A stretch of 64,000 nucleotides of DNA from an uncultured Thermoguttaceae bacterium (GTDB taxonomy: Bacteria; Planctomycetota; Planctomycetia; Pirellulales; Thermoguttaceae): assembly GCA_937951625.1 (NCBI GenBank), contig CALFBP010000014.1, positions 36,222-100,221 of the forward strand. The letters run 5' to 3'. The stretch's first letter is position 1, and every line of letters starts with the position of its first letter. Shown here piece after piece: positions 17,250 to 26,055 of the stretch. Both the position numbers and the translations under genes were made by a program. The notes under the pieces are model-generated. The model ran no database searches. It was not told where the DNA came from and saw only the letters and a program-made list of their open reading frames with translations.

Positions 17250-18464
17250 ATGAGCGATAGCATTTCGATGTTTCCTCGGGCCTGGATTCCCTACGGTGCC
17301 TGGGGAAGCAGTTTCTTTCCCGCCTGGCAAACCTCGGCCCTGGCGGAGGTCAACATCGGCCAGTTCGCCGGCGAGGCGATGAACCGCATCCTGGGCCTCC
17401 GTAGAGTGCCGAAGAGCGAGCTGGAGTATTTGGTCATCGGTTCCACGATCCCGTGGCATTGGAAGTTCTGGAACGCGCCGTTGGTGGCGAGCTGCCTTGG
17501 CGTGCGGATTCCCGGCTTCCATCTGGAACAGGCCTGCGCCACAGGCCTTCAGGCCGTGATTCACGCGGCGGCGGAGGTACAGAGCGGCTCGCACGACGTG
17601 GTGGGCGTGCTCACCTTTGACCGCACGAGCGATTCGCCCGTGGGCGTGTTCCCCGAGCGGCGGGCCCATCGCCGCACGATGGCCTTGTGCGATGTCTGGG
17701 ACAACTTCGGCTTCGATCCGGCGGCCGGGCAGGCGATGATCGCCACGGCCGGCAATGCGGCGCGGAAACACGGCCTCGATCGCCGCGAGGTCGAGGAGCT
17801 GGTGCTCTGCCGCTACCAGCAATACTTCGACGCCAAGGCGTCCGGCTTTTTGGACCGGGTGTTGGTGCCGCTGGACGTGCTCAACGCCCAAGGGCGTCTG
17901 CTGGGCAGGATCGACGCGGACTTGGGAGTGCGACGGATCACCCGCGATGGTCTCCGCGCGATGCGGGAATTGGATACCTGCGTGACCACGGGCCTCCAGA
18001 CGCACGCCGCGGACGGCATGGCGGCGCTGTTGGTGACCACTCGGGACAAGGCCCAGCAGCTCAGCCCTCGTCCGGAGATTGCCATCCAATGCGTGGCCAA
18101 GGCCGAGGCCCGGGCCCATCCGGCCCTCATGCCCGAGGCCCCTACGCTGGCCGTGCAAAAATTGTTGGCCAAGACCGGCCTCACGTTGGCCGACGTGGCG
18201 GTGGTCAAAAGCCACAACCCGTTCGCCGTCAACGACGCGATTTTCGCGAAAGTGATGGGCTACGATTGGAGGAACATGAACCGAAGCGGCTGTTCGTTGG
18301 TGTGGGGACATCCCCAGGGGCCGACCCTCACTCGCCTGTTGATCGAAGGCCTGGAAGAAGCGGTGGATCGGGGCGGCGGATTGATGCTGTTGTTTGGCTG
18401 CGCGGCGGGCGACGTGGGCATCGCCGCCCTGTTCCGCGTTTCGGAGGGAGGGCGTTCGCAATGA
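17250..18464 (+). CDS. Thiolase-family acyltransferase
   Basis: A 404-residue protein from the ATG at 17250 with GGAG eight bases upstream. Thiolase catalytic positions are recognisable: the nucleophile in EQACATGLQA (Cys96), the histidine-containing motif KSHNPFAVND (His322), the GHPQG motif (His354) and the second cysteine LFGCAAGDVG (Cys384). Thiolases either cleave 3-ketoacyl-CoA in beta-oxidation or condense acyl-CoA units. Motifs differ from textbook acetyl-CoA acetyltransferases (for example KSHNPF in place of NEAFA), so this is a divergent branch. Its stop codon overlaps the start of the next gene in an ATGA, and that gene encodes a dehydrogenase/hydratase fusion, which together would complete the last three steps of a beta-oxidation-like spiral. 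Direction and substrate are inference. Confidence 0.85.
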   Translation: MSDSISMFPRAWIPYGAWGSSFFPAWQTSALAEVNIGQFAGEAMNRILGLRRVPKSELEYLVIGSTIPWHWKFWNAPLVASCLGVRIPGFHLEQACATGLQAVIHAAAEVQSGSHDVVGVLTFDRTSDSPVGVFPERRAHRRTMALCDVWDNFGFDPAAGQAMIATAGNAARKHGLDRREVEELVLCRYQQYFDAKASGFLDRVLVPLDVLNAQGRLLGRIDADLGVRRITRDGLRAMRELDTCVTTGLQTHAADGMAALLVTTRDKAQQLSPRPEIAIQCVAKAEARAHPALMPEAPTLAVQKLLAKTGLTLADVAVVKSHNPFAVNDAIFAKVMGYDWRNMNRSGCSLVWGHPQGPTLTRLLIEGLEEAVDRGGGLMLLFGCAAGDVGIAALFRVSEGGRSQ

Positions 18465-20548
18465 CCAAGGCCATCCGCCAACCCACGCTCGCTACGCTCG
18501 GCCTCGGTACGGTGCTCGAGATTTTCCGCAACGGCCGCCTGCCCGTCGATGCCGGCGAGCTGGTCGACCGGGTATTCGGCCCGCCCACTGATCGGGGTTC
18601 CTTGGTGATCTCCGGGGCCAACGGCATCGTTGGGGCGGGGAAGATGATCCAGCTCACGGCCCGATTGGAGCCGTTCGGCGTCACGTCGATCGGCCTGGCC
18701 CGGCCGCGCACGCCCGACGGCATCGCTCGGCATTATCGCGGCCTGGTCGAGGCGGTCGGCCAGCAGCGCGCCGATCGGATCATGAGCCGCGTGGTGCGCA
18801 TGACCTACGATGGCCGCACGCTGCCTGCCGAACTCGCCCGCTGGCGGCCCAAGTTCCTTCTCGAGTCCATTCCCGAGGTCCTCGAGGTCAAGCGGGCCCA
18901 TTACCAGCTCTTCCGCGAGGCGTTTCCCGACATCGAAATCCGCTCGGTCACCTCCGGATTCCCCAGCTCAGAACTCGGGGTGGGCGTGCTCCACCCAGCC
19001 TTCCCCCATGAAATCAACAAGGTCTGGGAAGTCGTCGAGCCGAAGACCTCGCCGATCACGCAGCTCCTCTGGGCCTTGGGGCTCATTCCCATCCCGGTCA
19101 GCGACCACTGGTCGTTCGTGCTCGATGTGTTGTTCTGCGGCATTACGCTGGCGGGCGTCCGCTATCATCGCGCCACGAACATGCCTTTTTGGAAGATCGA
19201 CAAGTATGTGCGCAAGCAGGTGGGACCGAATCCGTTTCGGGCGCACGACGTGATCGGGGCCAAGGGCGCGAACTTCCTCACCTGGTCTTGCCTGCACCAC
19301 TTGGCCGCGAAATACGGCCCGTTGTTCCAGCCCACGCCCGAATTGGTCGAACGTCAGGCGAGCGGCCAGAACTGGTACCCGCCCGACCACTTCCGCCCCC
19401 TCGTCGATTGGCCCTTGGACCGCGAGGGCGAAGAAGAGTTCGCCGATTGGATTCAGGGGGCCTTGTTCCAAATGGCCGCTTTGATCGTGCAGGAGCGGCG
19501 GTCCCACCTCGCCCATATCAACGCGATCGGAGAGCTTTGCGCTCAGTTCCGCCGGGGGATTTTGGCGTTGATTCGTCGGGTCGGCGCCGCGGAGGCGATC
19601 CGCCGGGTCCAGCGCTATCACCGCCTCCATCCCGAGGCTGCGCGTGCCGCCTGGCATCCCGAGGCCTTCGACCTGATTGCCACTCCCGAGTGGCAGCAGC
19701 TTTACGTCAATGCCGAGCACGACGGCCAGGTCGGCGTGATTACCATTGGCCGGGAAACCTACAACGGCGACGTGGACGCCGAATTGAACCGGGCCATCGA
19801 TTGGCTGAAGGCCGAGGGTGTGAGCCGGGTGATTGTGACGGGCGATTTCCATCTAGCCACGCAGATGATCGGGGCGGACACCAGCGAGTTCTTTCCCGCC
19901 CTCGACGACGCGGAGCACGGTCGCCGCCTCGCCGCCGCCTGGTCCGCGACCGCCCGGCGGCTGCACGACGAGTTCCAGGTCTCTGTCGGGTTCATCCACG
20001 GGAAGCGATGCCTGGGGGGATTTCTCGAATTGCTGATCCACTGCCACTACCTGGTCGCGGTCGAGGATGCCCTGCTGGGAATGCCGGAGGTGACGCTTCC
20101 GGTCGTGCCCGGAATGGAAGGCTGCCATTGGCCTTTCCGCAAGACGGCTCCGGAACACTGGTCCAAGTTGGTCCGCCTGCTGCTAGGCGGCGAGGCGGTT
20201 CGGGCCGCGGACGCGGTGGGCTGGCTGGTCGATGGTGCGGCGCCGCTCGACGAGGCCCTGCGCACCGCGTGGCGATTGGCTTCCAACGCCCCAGGGGACT
20301 GGCCTCCGCGACGGTTGACGCCAGGGCTACTCGAGGGCATTCCCAGCGACGTCGGCCTCGGCGTCTCCGACAATCCGGCCACCGAGGCGGCCCGAAAGGC
20401 CATCATGGAGTCGATTGTAGCGGCCTGCGGGGCTCCTTTGGCCGAAGCACTCGACATTCAGGCCCGGCATTCCGGAGCGTTCTTTGCCACGACCTTCTGC
20501 CGCGAAGGAGCCATCGGGACCGAACACCAGCGGACCATGAGCGTGTAG
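18461..20548 (+). CDS. Dehydrogenase-hydratase fusion, domain order reversed relative to FadB
   Basis: A 695-residue bifunctional protein. The N-terminal half contains a nucleotide-binding motif GANGIVGAG (residues 52-60) and a segment resembling the catalytic region of 3-hydroxyacyl-CoA dehydrogenases (His178 in GVLHPAFPH, Glu190 in VWEVVEP), followed by helices like their C-terminal domain. A helical linker leads to an enoyl-CoA hydratase (crotonase) domain from about residue 420, with GKRCLGGFLELLIHC (Glu523) and GMPEVTLPVVPG (Glu543) carrying the two expected catalytic glutamates. FadB and FadJ have the hydratase first; here it is second, an order I recall for archaeal crotonyl-CoA hydratase/hydroxybutyryl-CoA dehydrogenases. 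The glycine motif is atypical for this enzyme class. It is translationally coupled to the thiolase. The dehydrogenase activity is the weaker part of the call. Confidence 0.8.
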   Translation: MTKAIRQPTLATLGLGTVLEIFRNGRLPVDAGELVDRVFGPPTDRGSLVISGANGIVGAGKMIQLTARLEPFGVTSIGLARPRTPDGIARHYRGLVEAVGQQRADRIMSRVVRMTYDGRTLPAELARWRPKFLLESIPEVLEVKRAHYQLFREAFPDIEIRSVTSGFPSSELGVGVLHPAFPHEINKVWEVVEPKTSPITQLLWALGLIPIPVSDHWSFVLDVLFCGITLAGVRYHRATNMPFWKIDKYVRKQVGPNPFRAHDVIGAKGANFLTWSCLHHLAAKYGPLFQPTPELVERQASGQNWYPPDHFRPLVDWPLDREGEEEFADWIQGALFQMAALIVQERRSHLAHINAIGELCAQFRRGILALIRRVGAAEAIRRVQRYHRLHPEAARAAWHPEAFDLIATPEWQQLYVNAEHDGQVGVITIGRETYNGDVDAELNRAIDWLKAEGVSRVIVTGDFHLATQMIGADTSEFFPALDDAEHGRRLAAAWSATARRLHDEFQVSVGFIHGKRCLGGFLELLIHCHYLVAVEDALLGMPEVTLPVVPGMEGCHWPFRKTAPEHWSKLVRLLLGGEAVRAADAVGWLVDGAAPLDEALRTAWRLASNAPGDWPPRRLTPGLLEGIPSDVGLGVSDNPATEAARKAIMESIVAACGAPLAEALDIQARHSGAFFATTFCREGAIGTEHQRTMSV

Positions 20549-20549
20549 A

Positions 20550-20569
20550 GGCGGCGCCACGGCGTCGCC
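20550..20569 (+). terminator. Possible terminator hairpin after the fusion gene
   Basis: GGCGGCG (20550-20556) pairs with CGTCGCC (20563-20569), including one G-T pair, and is followed by GTTTCGG. The T-run is weak, so this is only a candidate. Confidence 0.3.
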
Positions 20570-20672
20570 GTTTCGGCTCGGCAGAAGTCATTCCCGGATC
20601 GCCGCGACGCCTTGCCACCGCTCCACTGCGGCGGTTAGACTCAACGGTCTCCAAGCGTGCCAGGAGACTGCG

Positions 20673-21683
20673 ATGGTCAGTGTTAGCGATTGCCCGTTTT
20701 GCGGACAAGCGGCCACGATTCCCGAGGACCTGGAGCCCGCCGCCACAGTCCAATGCCCTCATTGCCAGTACGAGTTCCTCGGGGACCGGGCGTTGATGTA
20801 CGCCGTCGAGGCCCCGCCGGAACACGTGGCGGAATTGCCGCCAGCCCTGATCCCCGTGCTGGCCTCCGAGGCGGGCGCATCGGCGCAGGCGGCGCCCTCG
20901 GACGATGGGCCGGCGGCGGCAGGCCAACACGGCGAGGCTGCCCCGACGCCGACTCAAGCCGACCAGCCTCCGCCGGCGGCGGGACCAAGCGAGCCTGCGT
21001 TGGAGGCCCCCTCCGTAGCTGCGGCGGTAGGCGGCAGTGACGCGGAATCGGCGAAGGAATTGGCGAGGGAATCGGCGGAGGAATCGGCGGAGGAGCCGCC
21101 CGGGGAACTCGCCTCCCGCTTGGATGCATCTCAACCTGAAGGCGTGGAAACCGCGTCGCAGGAAGCTCTCGGAGCACCATCCGCGACCGTGGAGTCGGTT
21201 GCAGCATCGGGGAGGGAGGACGCAGGCACATCATCCATCGAGATGGCCGCGCCGCCTTCGCCGCCAGCGTCCGATGCATCGGAAACGCAGGTCGCGGCTG
21301 TGCCTCCAACCGAAGCGTCCGCGGCTGCCATCGTGCCGACCTCGACTTGGTCCTCGCCAATCCAACGCGAGCGTCGCAAGCCCAATCCTGTGCGAACCGC
21401 GATCGGCGTGGTGATCTCGGGCCTGTTGGGCCTGGCGGTTGCCTATGGGGCCTTGCTGGGGTTGTCGAAACTTGGCCTGATGGGTCGCGGGCGAACGCCC
21501 GCCGCCACGAGGAACCACGTCCCGAGCAAATCCAACGGAAAACACGCCGAGGCAACGATGGTCCCGCCGCCTCAACCCACGGAAGACGACGAATGGCCCG
21601 GCCTGGATGAAAACCGCTTCGATGTCGATCCCAAGGAAAAGAACAACGCAAAGCCCTCCGGACGAGCAAAAAAGGGACCGTAA
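20673..21683 (+). CDS. Zinc-ribbon membrane protein of unknown function
   Basis: A 336-residue protein that starts with a four-cysteine zinc ribbon (CPFCG at residues 7-11 and CPHCQ at 28-32). A very long low-complexity region rich in Ala, Glu, Ser and Pro follows (about 60-235), then one transmembrane helix (about 247-270) and a charged, Lys- and Pro-rich tail. GGAG precedes the ATG. Proteins with an N-terminal zinc ribbon, disordered linker and a single membrane helix are common in planctomycetes and have no known role. It is 124 bases after the fusion gene and may be the last member of that transcript. The zinc ribbon would lie in the cytoplasm if the N-terminus is inside. Confidence 0.75.
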   Translation: MVSVSDCPFCGQAATIPEDLEPAATVQCPHCQYEFLGDRALMYAVEAPPEHVAELPPALIPVLASEAGASAQAAPSDDGPAAAGQHGEAAPTPTQADQPPPAAGPSEPALEAPSVAAAVGGSDAESAKELARESAEESAEEPPGELASRLDASQPEGVETASQEALGAPSATVESVAASGREDAGTSSIEMAAPPSPPASDASETQVAAVPPTEASAAAIVPTSTWSSPIQRERRKPNPVRTAIGVVISGLLGLAVAYGALLGLSKLGLMGRGRTPAATRNHVPSKSNGKHAEATMVPPPQPTEDDEWPGLDENRFDVDPKEKNNAKPSGRAKKGP

Positions 21684-21868
21684 ATCGAGGGCCCGCCTCA
21701 CAGCCAGCCGGCTCTCGTTCCGCGGAAGATGGAGGGCAGTCGCGCACGCCTTGCGGGCCGCCGAGCGAACCTCGCAGAACTCGCGGCGGGCGGTGCCCCG
21801 GCTAGCGGATACGCGATCGTCCGACCAGCAATAGACGCTCGAGCCAAGTCGCGTTGAACTCAGGCCTC

Positions 21869-22726
21869 ATGACCACCGCACACCCACCCGTTTCATCCGC
21901 CGATGCGTCCCCCGCCGCTGGCGGCACCACGGTCCCGATGCACTGCGACCGACTGTTCTTGGCCGGCCTGGCGACGCTTTTAGGGACCTACGTCCTTTTG
22001 ATCGCCGCCTTGCTCGTGGCGTTGGGGTCGTTCACCTCGCCTGTGTATCTGGTCCGCGCATTGTCCAGTCCGGAAATCCAGTATGCGTTCCGGCTGAGTT
22101 TGATTTCCTGTACGCTTTCGACGCTCCTTTCGCTGTGGATCGCGGTCCCGGCTGGCTATTTGCTGTCGCGGTTTGGTTTTCGCGGGAAGAACTTGGTGGA
22201 CACGTTGCTCGACGTACCCATCGTGCTGCCGCCCTTGGTGCTCGGCTTGGCCTTGCTGATCCTTTTCCAGACGCCGCCGGGCCGGGCCATCGAGCGTGTG
22301 GTGCCCGTGACCTTCGCTGTGCCAAGCGTGGTTTTAGCTCAGTTTTCCGTGGCCTGTGCGTTTGCGGTGCGGACCATGCGGGTGACGTTCGACCAGATCA
22401 GCCCGCGCTCGGAAGAGGTGGCCATGACCTTGGGCTGTAGCCGGGCCCAGGCGTTCTGGATGATCGCCTTTCCCGAGGCCCGGCGGGGAATGCTGACCGC
22501 AGCGACCTTGGCCTGGGCCCGCTCGCTGGGCGAGTTCGGGCCGATCCTGGTGTTTTCCGGGGCCACGCGGATGCGGACCGAAGTCCTCCCGACCACGGTC
22601 TTCTTGGAACTGAGCATCGGAAACATCGAGGCCGCGGCGGCTGTCTCCCTGGTCATGGTGGTCGCGGCGATGGTCGTACTGCTTTTGGCCCGCGCGTTCG
22701 GGCTGCGGGGAACAGGACTGATCTAG
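21869..22726 (+). CDS. ModB-type ABC transporter permease
   Basis: A 285-residue membrane protein (ATG at 21869; a TTG at 21854 is the alternative). Six hydrophobic segments are visible from residue 30 on. The cytoplasmic EAA loop reads EVAMTLGCSRAQAFWMIAFPEARRG, the contact site for the ATPase subunit. The pattern fits permeases of molybdate, tungstate or sulfate transporters (ModB, WtpB, CysT). The ATPase gene follows after 26 bases. A substrate-binding protein, normally encoded beside these genes, is absent, so the substrate cannot be told from context. The N-terminal 30 residues, before the first helix, are hydrophilic. Confidence 0.85.
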   Translation: MTTAHPPVSSADASPAAGGTTVPMHCDRLFLAGLATLLGTYVLLIAALLVALGSFTSPVYLVRALSSPEIQYAFRLSLISCTLSTLLSLWIAVPAGYLLSRFGFRGKNLVDTLLDVPIVLPPLVLGLALLILFQTPPGRAIERVVPVTFAVPSVVLAQFSVACAFAVRTMRVTFDQISPRSEEVAMTLGCSRAQAFWMIAFPEARRGMLTAATLAWARSLGEFGPILVFSGATRMRTEVLPTTVFLELSIGNIEAAAAVSLVMVVAAMVVLLLARAFGLRGTGLI

Positions 22727-22752
22727 TTCGGCCCTGTGCCTGGGAGCCTGCC

Positions 22753-23394
22753 ATGATTTCCCTCTCGCACGTCAGCATCCGTCAGGGCGCCTTCCGGCTG
22801 GAGGACATCTCGCTGGAAATGGGAGAGGGTGAGTACGGGGTGTTGATGGGCAAGACGGGATCGGGCAAGACCACGATTTTGGAGGCGATCTGCGGCCTGC
22901 GGCCCGTGGCCTCGGGCTCGATCCGTCTTCTCGGTCGCGATGTAACCTCGCTGCGGCCCGCCGCTCGCGGCATCGGCTATGTCCCCCAAGACGGCAGCCT
23001 CTTCTCGCAGCTTAGCGTGCGCCAACACCTGGCCTTTGCCCTGGTCGTGCGGCGGTGGCCCCGGCCGGAGGTGGAACGCCGGGTGGCGGAGCTGGCCGAA
23101 ATGTTGGGAATCGAGTATCTTCTGGATCGAAAGCCCAAGGGGCTTAGCGGGGGCGAAATCCAGCGGGTAGCGTTGGGGCGAGCCTTGGCCATGCGACCCG
23201 GCGTGCTCTTGCTGGATGAGCCTCTCAGCGCGTTGGACGAAGACACCCGCGGCGAGATGCACGAGCTGCTCCTCGCCGTGCGGCGGCAAACTCGCGTCAC
23301 CGCCTTGCACGTGACCCACAATCGCTCGGACGCCGAACGCCTGGCCGACCGGCTGTTCGAACTCCGCGACGGCGTCCTCCGCGAGGTCACGTGA
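22753..23394 (+). CDS. ABC transporter ATP-binding subunit, ModC-like
   Basis: A 213-residue ATPase with Walker A GKTGSGKTT (33-41), Q-loop in GYVPQDG, signature LSGGEIQR (131-138), Walker B VLLLDEPLSALDE and the switch histidine in VTHNRSD. It energises the permease encoded directly upstream. The protein ends soon after the nucleotide-binding domain, so it lacks the C-terminal molybdate/TOBE domain found in full ModC. The start has GGGAG upstream. Downstream, the glycosidase gene begins 61 bases later on the same strand, but it is functionally unrelated. Confidence 0.92.
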   Translation: MISLSHVSIRQGAFRLEDISLEMGEGEYGVLMGKTGSGKTTILEAICGLRPVASGSIRLLGRDVTSLRPAARGIGYVPQDGSLFSQLSVRQHLAFALVVRRWPRPEVERRVAELAEMLGIEYLLDRKPKGLSGGEIQRVALGRALAMRPGVLLLDEPLSALDEDTRGEMHELLLAVRRQTRVTALHVTHNRSDAERLADRLFELRDGVLREVT

Positions 23395-23455
23395 ATTGCG
23401 TCATGAACACCGTTTCGCCGCGCGACGATTTCAACATCGACATGGAGGAAATCTC

Positions 23456-25276
23456 ATGATGCGAGTCCTGTTTTGTTTGGCCACCGCGTTCCTGCTTGCC
23501 TCGAGTCCCATGGCTGTTTCGCCCGTCGGTGCAGCCGATCGTATGACTGCCCTCGATCCCCGCGAGGTCCAAGTGGGCGGGGAGATCGGGCGGCGGATCG
23601 ACATCACCATCCGCAACAATCTCCTCAAGCTCGACGTGGACAAGGACTTTTTGAAGCCGTTTGTGAACAAAAGCGCGAAGGAGGGATTTATCGGGCTGGG
23701 AATGCTGTTGGACGCGACGGTCCGCCTGGCAGCCTACTGCCGCGACCCGGAAGTCCTCGCCCTGAAAAAACGTCTCGTCGGCCAGGCAATCCAGGCCCAG
23801 GAACCCGACGGGTATCTCGGCATGTTGGCCCCGGCAAGCCGGATGTGGGAGCTTTGGGACATCCACGAGATGGGCTACTTGATCTATGGGTTGACGAGCG
23901 ATTACCGCTTCTTCGGGGAGACCGCGTCGTTGGCTGCGGCCCGAAAGCTGGCCGACTACATCCTCGCCCACTGGTCCGACAAACCGGATTGGCAACCCCA
24001 ACCCATCAATGTCCACATGGCCGTCACCGGCTTGGAGCGGGCCCTGTTGACCCTCAGCGATGCCTCTGGGGAGCCGAAATACCGTGAGTTTTGTATTCGG
24101 GAGCGAAAGTTGCCGGAGTGGGACCTGGGAATCGTGGTCGGGCGATGGGGCACGGTCGAGGGACACGCCTATGCCTACATGGCCCACAGTCTCGCCCAAC
24201 TTCGCCTTTATCGCATGGACCCCAACGACCGACTCCTGGTTACTACCCGACGCGCCATGGACTTCCTCACCCGACACAACGGCCTGGTCGTGACGGGCAC
24301 GTGCGGAGATCACGAGTGCTGGCACGATAGCCAGGCCGGCACAACCAATCTGGGCGAGACCTGCACCGTGGCCTACCTGATCCGGTTGCTCGATGACCTG
24401 TTGCGTTTGGAAGGCAATCCCTTCTATGGCGACATGATGGAACGGGCGATCTACAACGCCCTGTTCGCCGCCCAATCGCCCGACGGACGCCGGATCCGTT
24501 ACTACACCCCCTTCGACGGCCCACGCAAGTACTTCGATGGCGACACCTACTGTTGCCCGAACAATTACCGCCGCATCGTCTCCGAGCTGCCAACCTTGAT
24601 CTATTATCGCGCCGAGGGCGGACTGGCGGTGAATCTTTACACGGCCTCTTCGGCCAAAGTAAAGCTCGATCAAGGAATCGATTTAGCCGTGCGTCAGGAA
24701 ACCGAGTATCCCAGCGATGGGCGTGTGACGCTCCGCCTCGATCCCTCGCGACCAGCGTCATTCCCTGTGCTTCTTCGCATCCCGCGATGGTCTGCTGGCG
24801 TGAAAGTCGCGGTCAACGGAGAACCACTGGGCGAGGCGATTCAGAGCGGCCGGTTCCTTGCCATCCGACGGGAATGGAGATCGGGCGACCGCGTGGAGAT
24901 CGACATGCCCATGCCCTGGCGTTTGGTGCGGGGACGCGAGGCCCAGTCCGGCCGCGTGGCGATCCTCCGCGGCCCCCTGGTCTTCTGCCTCAATCGTGCC
25001 CGGCACCAGGAGCTGGCAAACCTCGACCTCCGTCTCTTGACGCTGGTGCCCAGCTCGCTTGAGCCGCCCGTTCGGGACGACTCCGTCCGCCCCAACGGCT
25101 TGGCTTGCAAGGTCCGAGCCTGGGGGCCAGGCGCGTGGTATCCTCACGCCAAACCGAGCTTGCAGCTCGTGCTGACCGAGTATCCCGATCCCTCGGGCGA
25201 GCTGGTCTATTTCCATGTCCCCAACCCGCGCGACGAGGCGTTTGTTGCCGACGAACTGATCGAGAACGCCAAGTGA
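23456..25276 (+). CDS. Exported GH127-type glycosidase (beta-L-arabinofuranosidase family)
   Basis: A 606-residue protein starting at the ATG at 23456, which has GGAGG seven bases upstream. A signal peptide (LFCLATAFLLASSP) is followed by the (alpha/alpha)6-barrel region of the DUF1680/GH127 family. The residues that bind zinc and carry out catalysis in the characterised beta-L-arabinofuranosidase are recognisable: Glu301 and Cys303 in GETC, and Cys366-Cys367 in TYCCPN. The C-terminus is beta-rich, as expected. Such enzymes remove arabinofuranose from plant glycans and glycoproteins. The family assignment is firm; the exact linkage is not visible. It is probably periplasmic. Confidence 0.9.
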   Translation: MMRVLFCLATAFLLASSPMAVSPVGAADRMTALDPREVQVGGEIGRRIDITIRNNLLKLDVDKDFLKPFVNKSAKEGFIGLGMLLDATVRLAAYCRDPEVLALKKRLVGQAIQAQEPDGYLGMLAPASRMWELWDIHEMGYLIYGLTSDYRFFGETASLAAARKLADYILAHWSDKPDWQPQPINVHMAVTGLERALLTLSDASGEPKYREFCIRERKLPEWDLGIVVGRWGTVEGHAYAYMAHSLAQLRLYRMDPNDRLLVTTRRAMDFLTRHNGLVVTGTCGDHECWHDSQAGTTNLGETCTVAYLIRLLDDLLRLEGNPFYGDMMERAIYNALFAAQSPDGRRIRYYTPFDGPRKYFDGDTYCCPNNYRRIVSELPTLIYYRAEGGLAVNLYTASSAKVKLDQGIDLAVRQETEYPSDGRVTLRLDPSRPASFPVLLRIPRWSAGVKVAVNGEPLGEAIQSGRFLAIRREWRSGDRVEIDMPMPWRLVRGREAQSGRVAILRGPLVFCLNRARHQELANLDLRLLTLVPSSLEPPVRDDSVRPNGLACKVRAWGPGAWYPHAKPSLQLVLTEYPDPSGELVYFHVPNPRDEAFVADELIENAK

Positions 25277-25316
25277 AAAGGTTTCATCGTAACGGCTGAC
25301 CCAGGCGGAGTCTCGA

Positions 25317-25769
25317 TCACTCGTCGCTCAGCCCTTCGAGGCGGATAGCACCTGCGGCCAGGGCATCGAGAAAGTCATGATTGCTCTCCAACAAGCCAGC
25401 CAAGCCAGTCATTTCGTCGGGCGTGAGCCAGTGAATGGATTCCACCTCGTTGGGGTTGGGCATCAGCGGGGGCGTAGGCTCCAGGTCGCATTGCCACCAC
25501 GCCAGGGCCACACCCCACGGCGTGACGCTTTGCCAAACACGCCGCACCGGGCGGATCGCCGCCCCGAGTTCTTCGCGAAGCTCACGCACCAACGCCATCG
25601 GCTCCGATTCGCCCGACTCGATCGCCCCGCCAGGGAAACAATAGGTCCGAGGCGCCTCGACGTAACGCGACCGCCGAATAACCAGCATCCGACCTTGTCG
25701 CACAACAACCGCTACCGCGCCGCGCCGGATTTGCGGCTCGCAGTTTTCACAACAATTTGATTTTGGCAT
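25317..25769 (-). CDS. Nudix hydrolase
   Basis: A 150-residue protein with the Nudix box GX5EX7REUXEEXGU complete: GGAIESGESEPMALVRELRE and EELGA (residues 47-70). The N-terminus has a cysteine cluster (CCENCEP, residues 6-12) that could bind a metal, as in NADH pyrophosphatases with a zinc ribbon, though the ribbon is incomplete here. Nudix enzymes hydrolyse nucleoside diphosphates linked to other groups, such as oxidised nucleotides, NADH or nucleotide sugars. The gene is convergent with the glycosidase gene and divergent from ftsH. Confidence 0.9.
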   Translation of the reverse strand: MPKSNCCENCEPQIRRGAVAVVVRQGRMLVIRRSRYVEAPRTYCFPGGAIESGESEPMALVRELREELGAAIRPVRRVWQSVTPWGVALAWWQCDLEPTPPLMPNPNEVESIHWLTPDEMTGLAGLLESNHDFLDALAAGAIRLEGLSDE

Positions 25770-26055
25770 CGTTGGACAGATTGCACGAGCTTATGGTTCG
25801 GGGCTGGGCTTGCTCGGCCCTAATCTGCCCCCTTCCTAGTGTGGATTGAATACACGCACGTTTTCGGGTGATTCCTAGCGCATCCTAACTTTATGGTGGG
25901 GAATCAAGTCCACCACGTTGTGTGGTCGCGCGTCGAAAAAGTTCTGCGAATATCGTACAATTGGCTAGTCTCGAGGTAGAGTACGTGTCGATTGCTCGCG
26001 CAACAGGTTTCGTTCACGGCGTTCGCCACGTGCGGCAGAATTCGTTAGGGAATAA

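Noticed and set aside
17687..18460. Open frame running from within the thiolase gene into the fusion gene
   Set aside because: The part before 18461 is in a different frame from the thiolase and has no domain; the ATG at 18461 overlapping the thiolase stop is the natural start.
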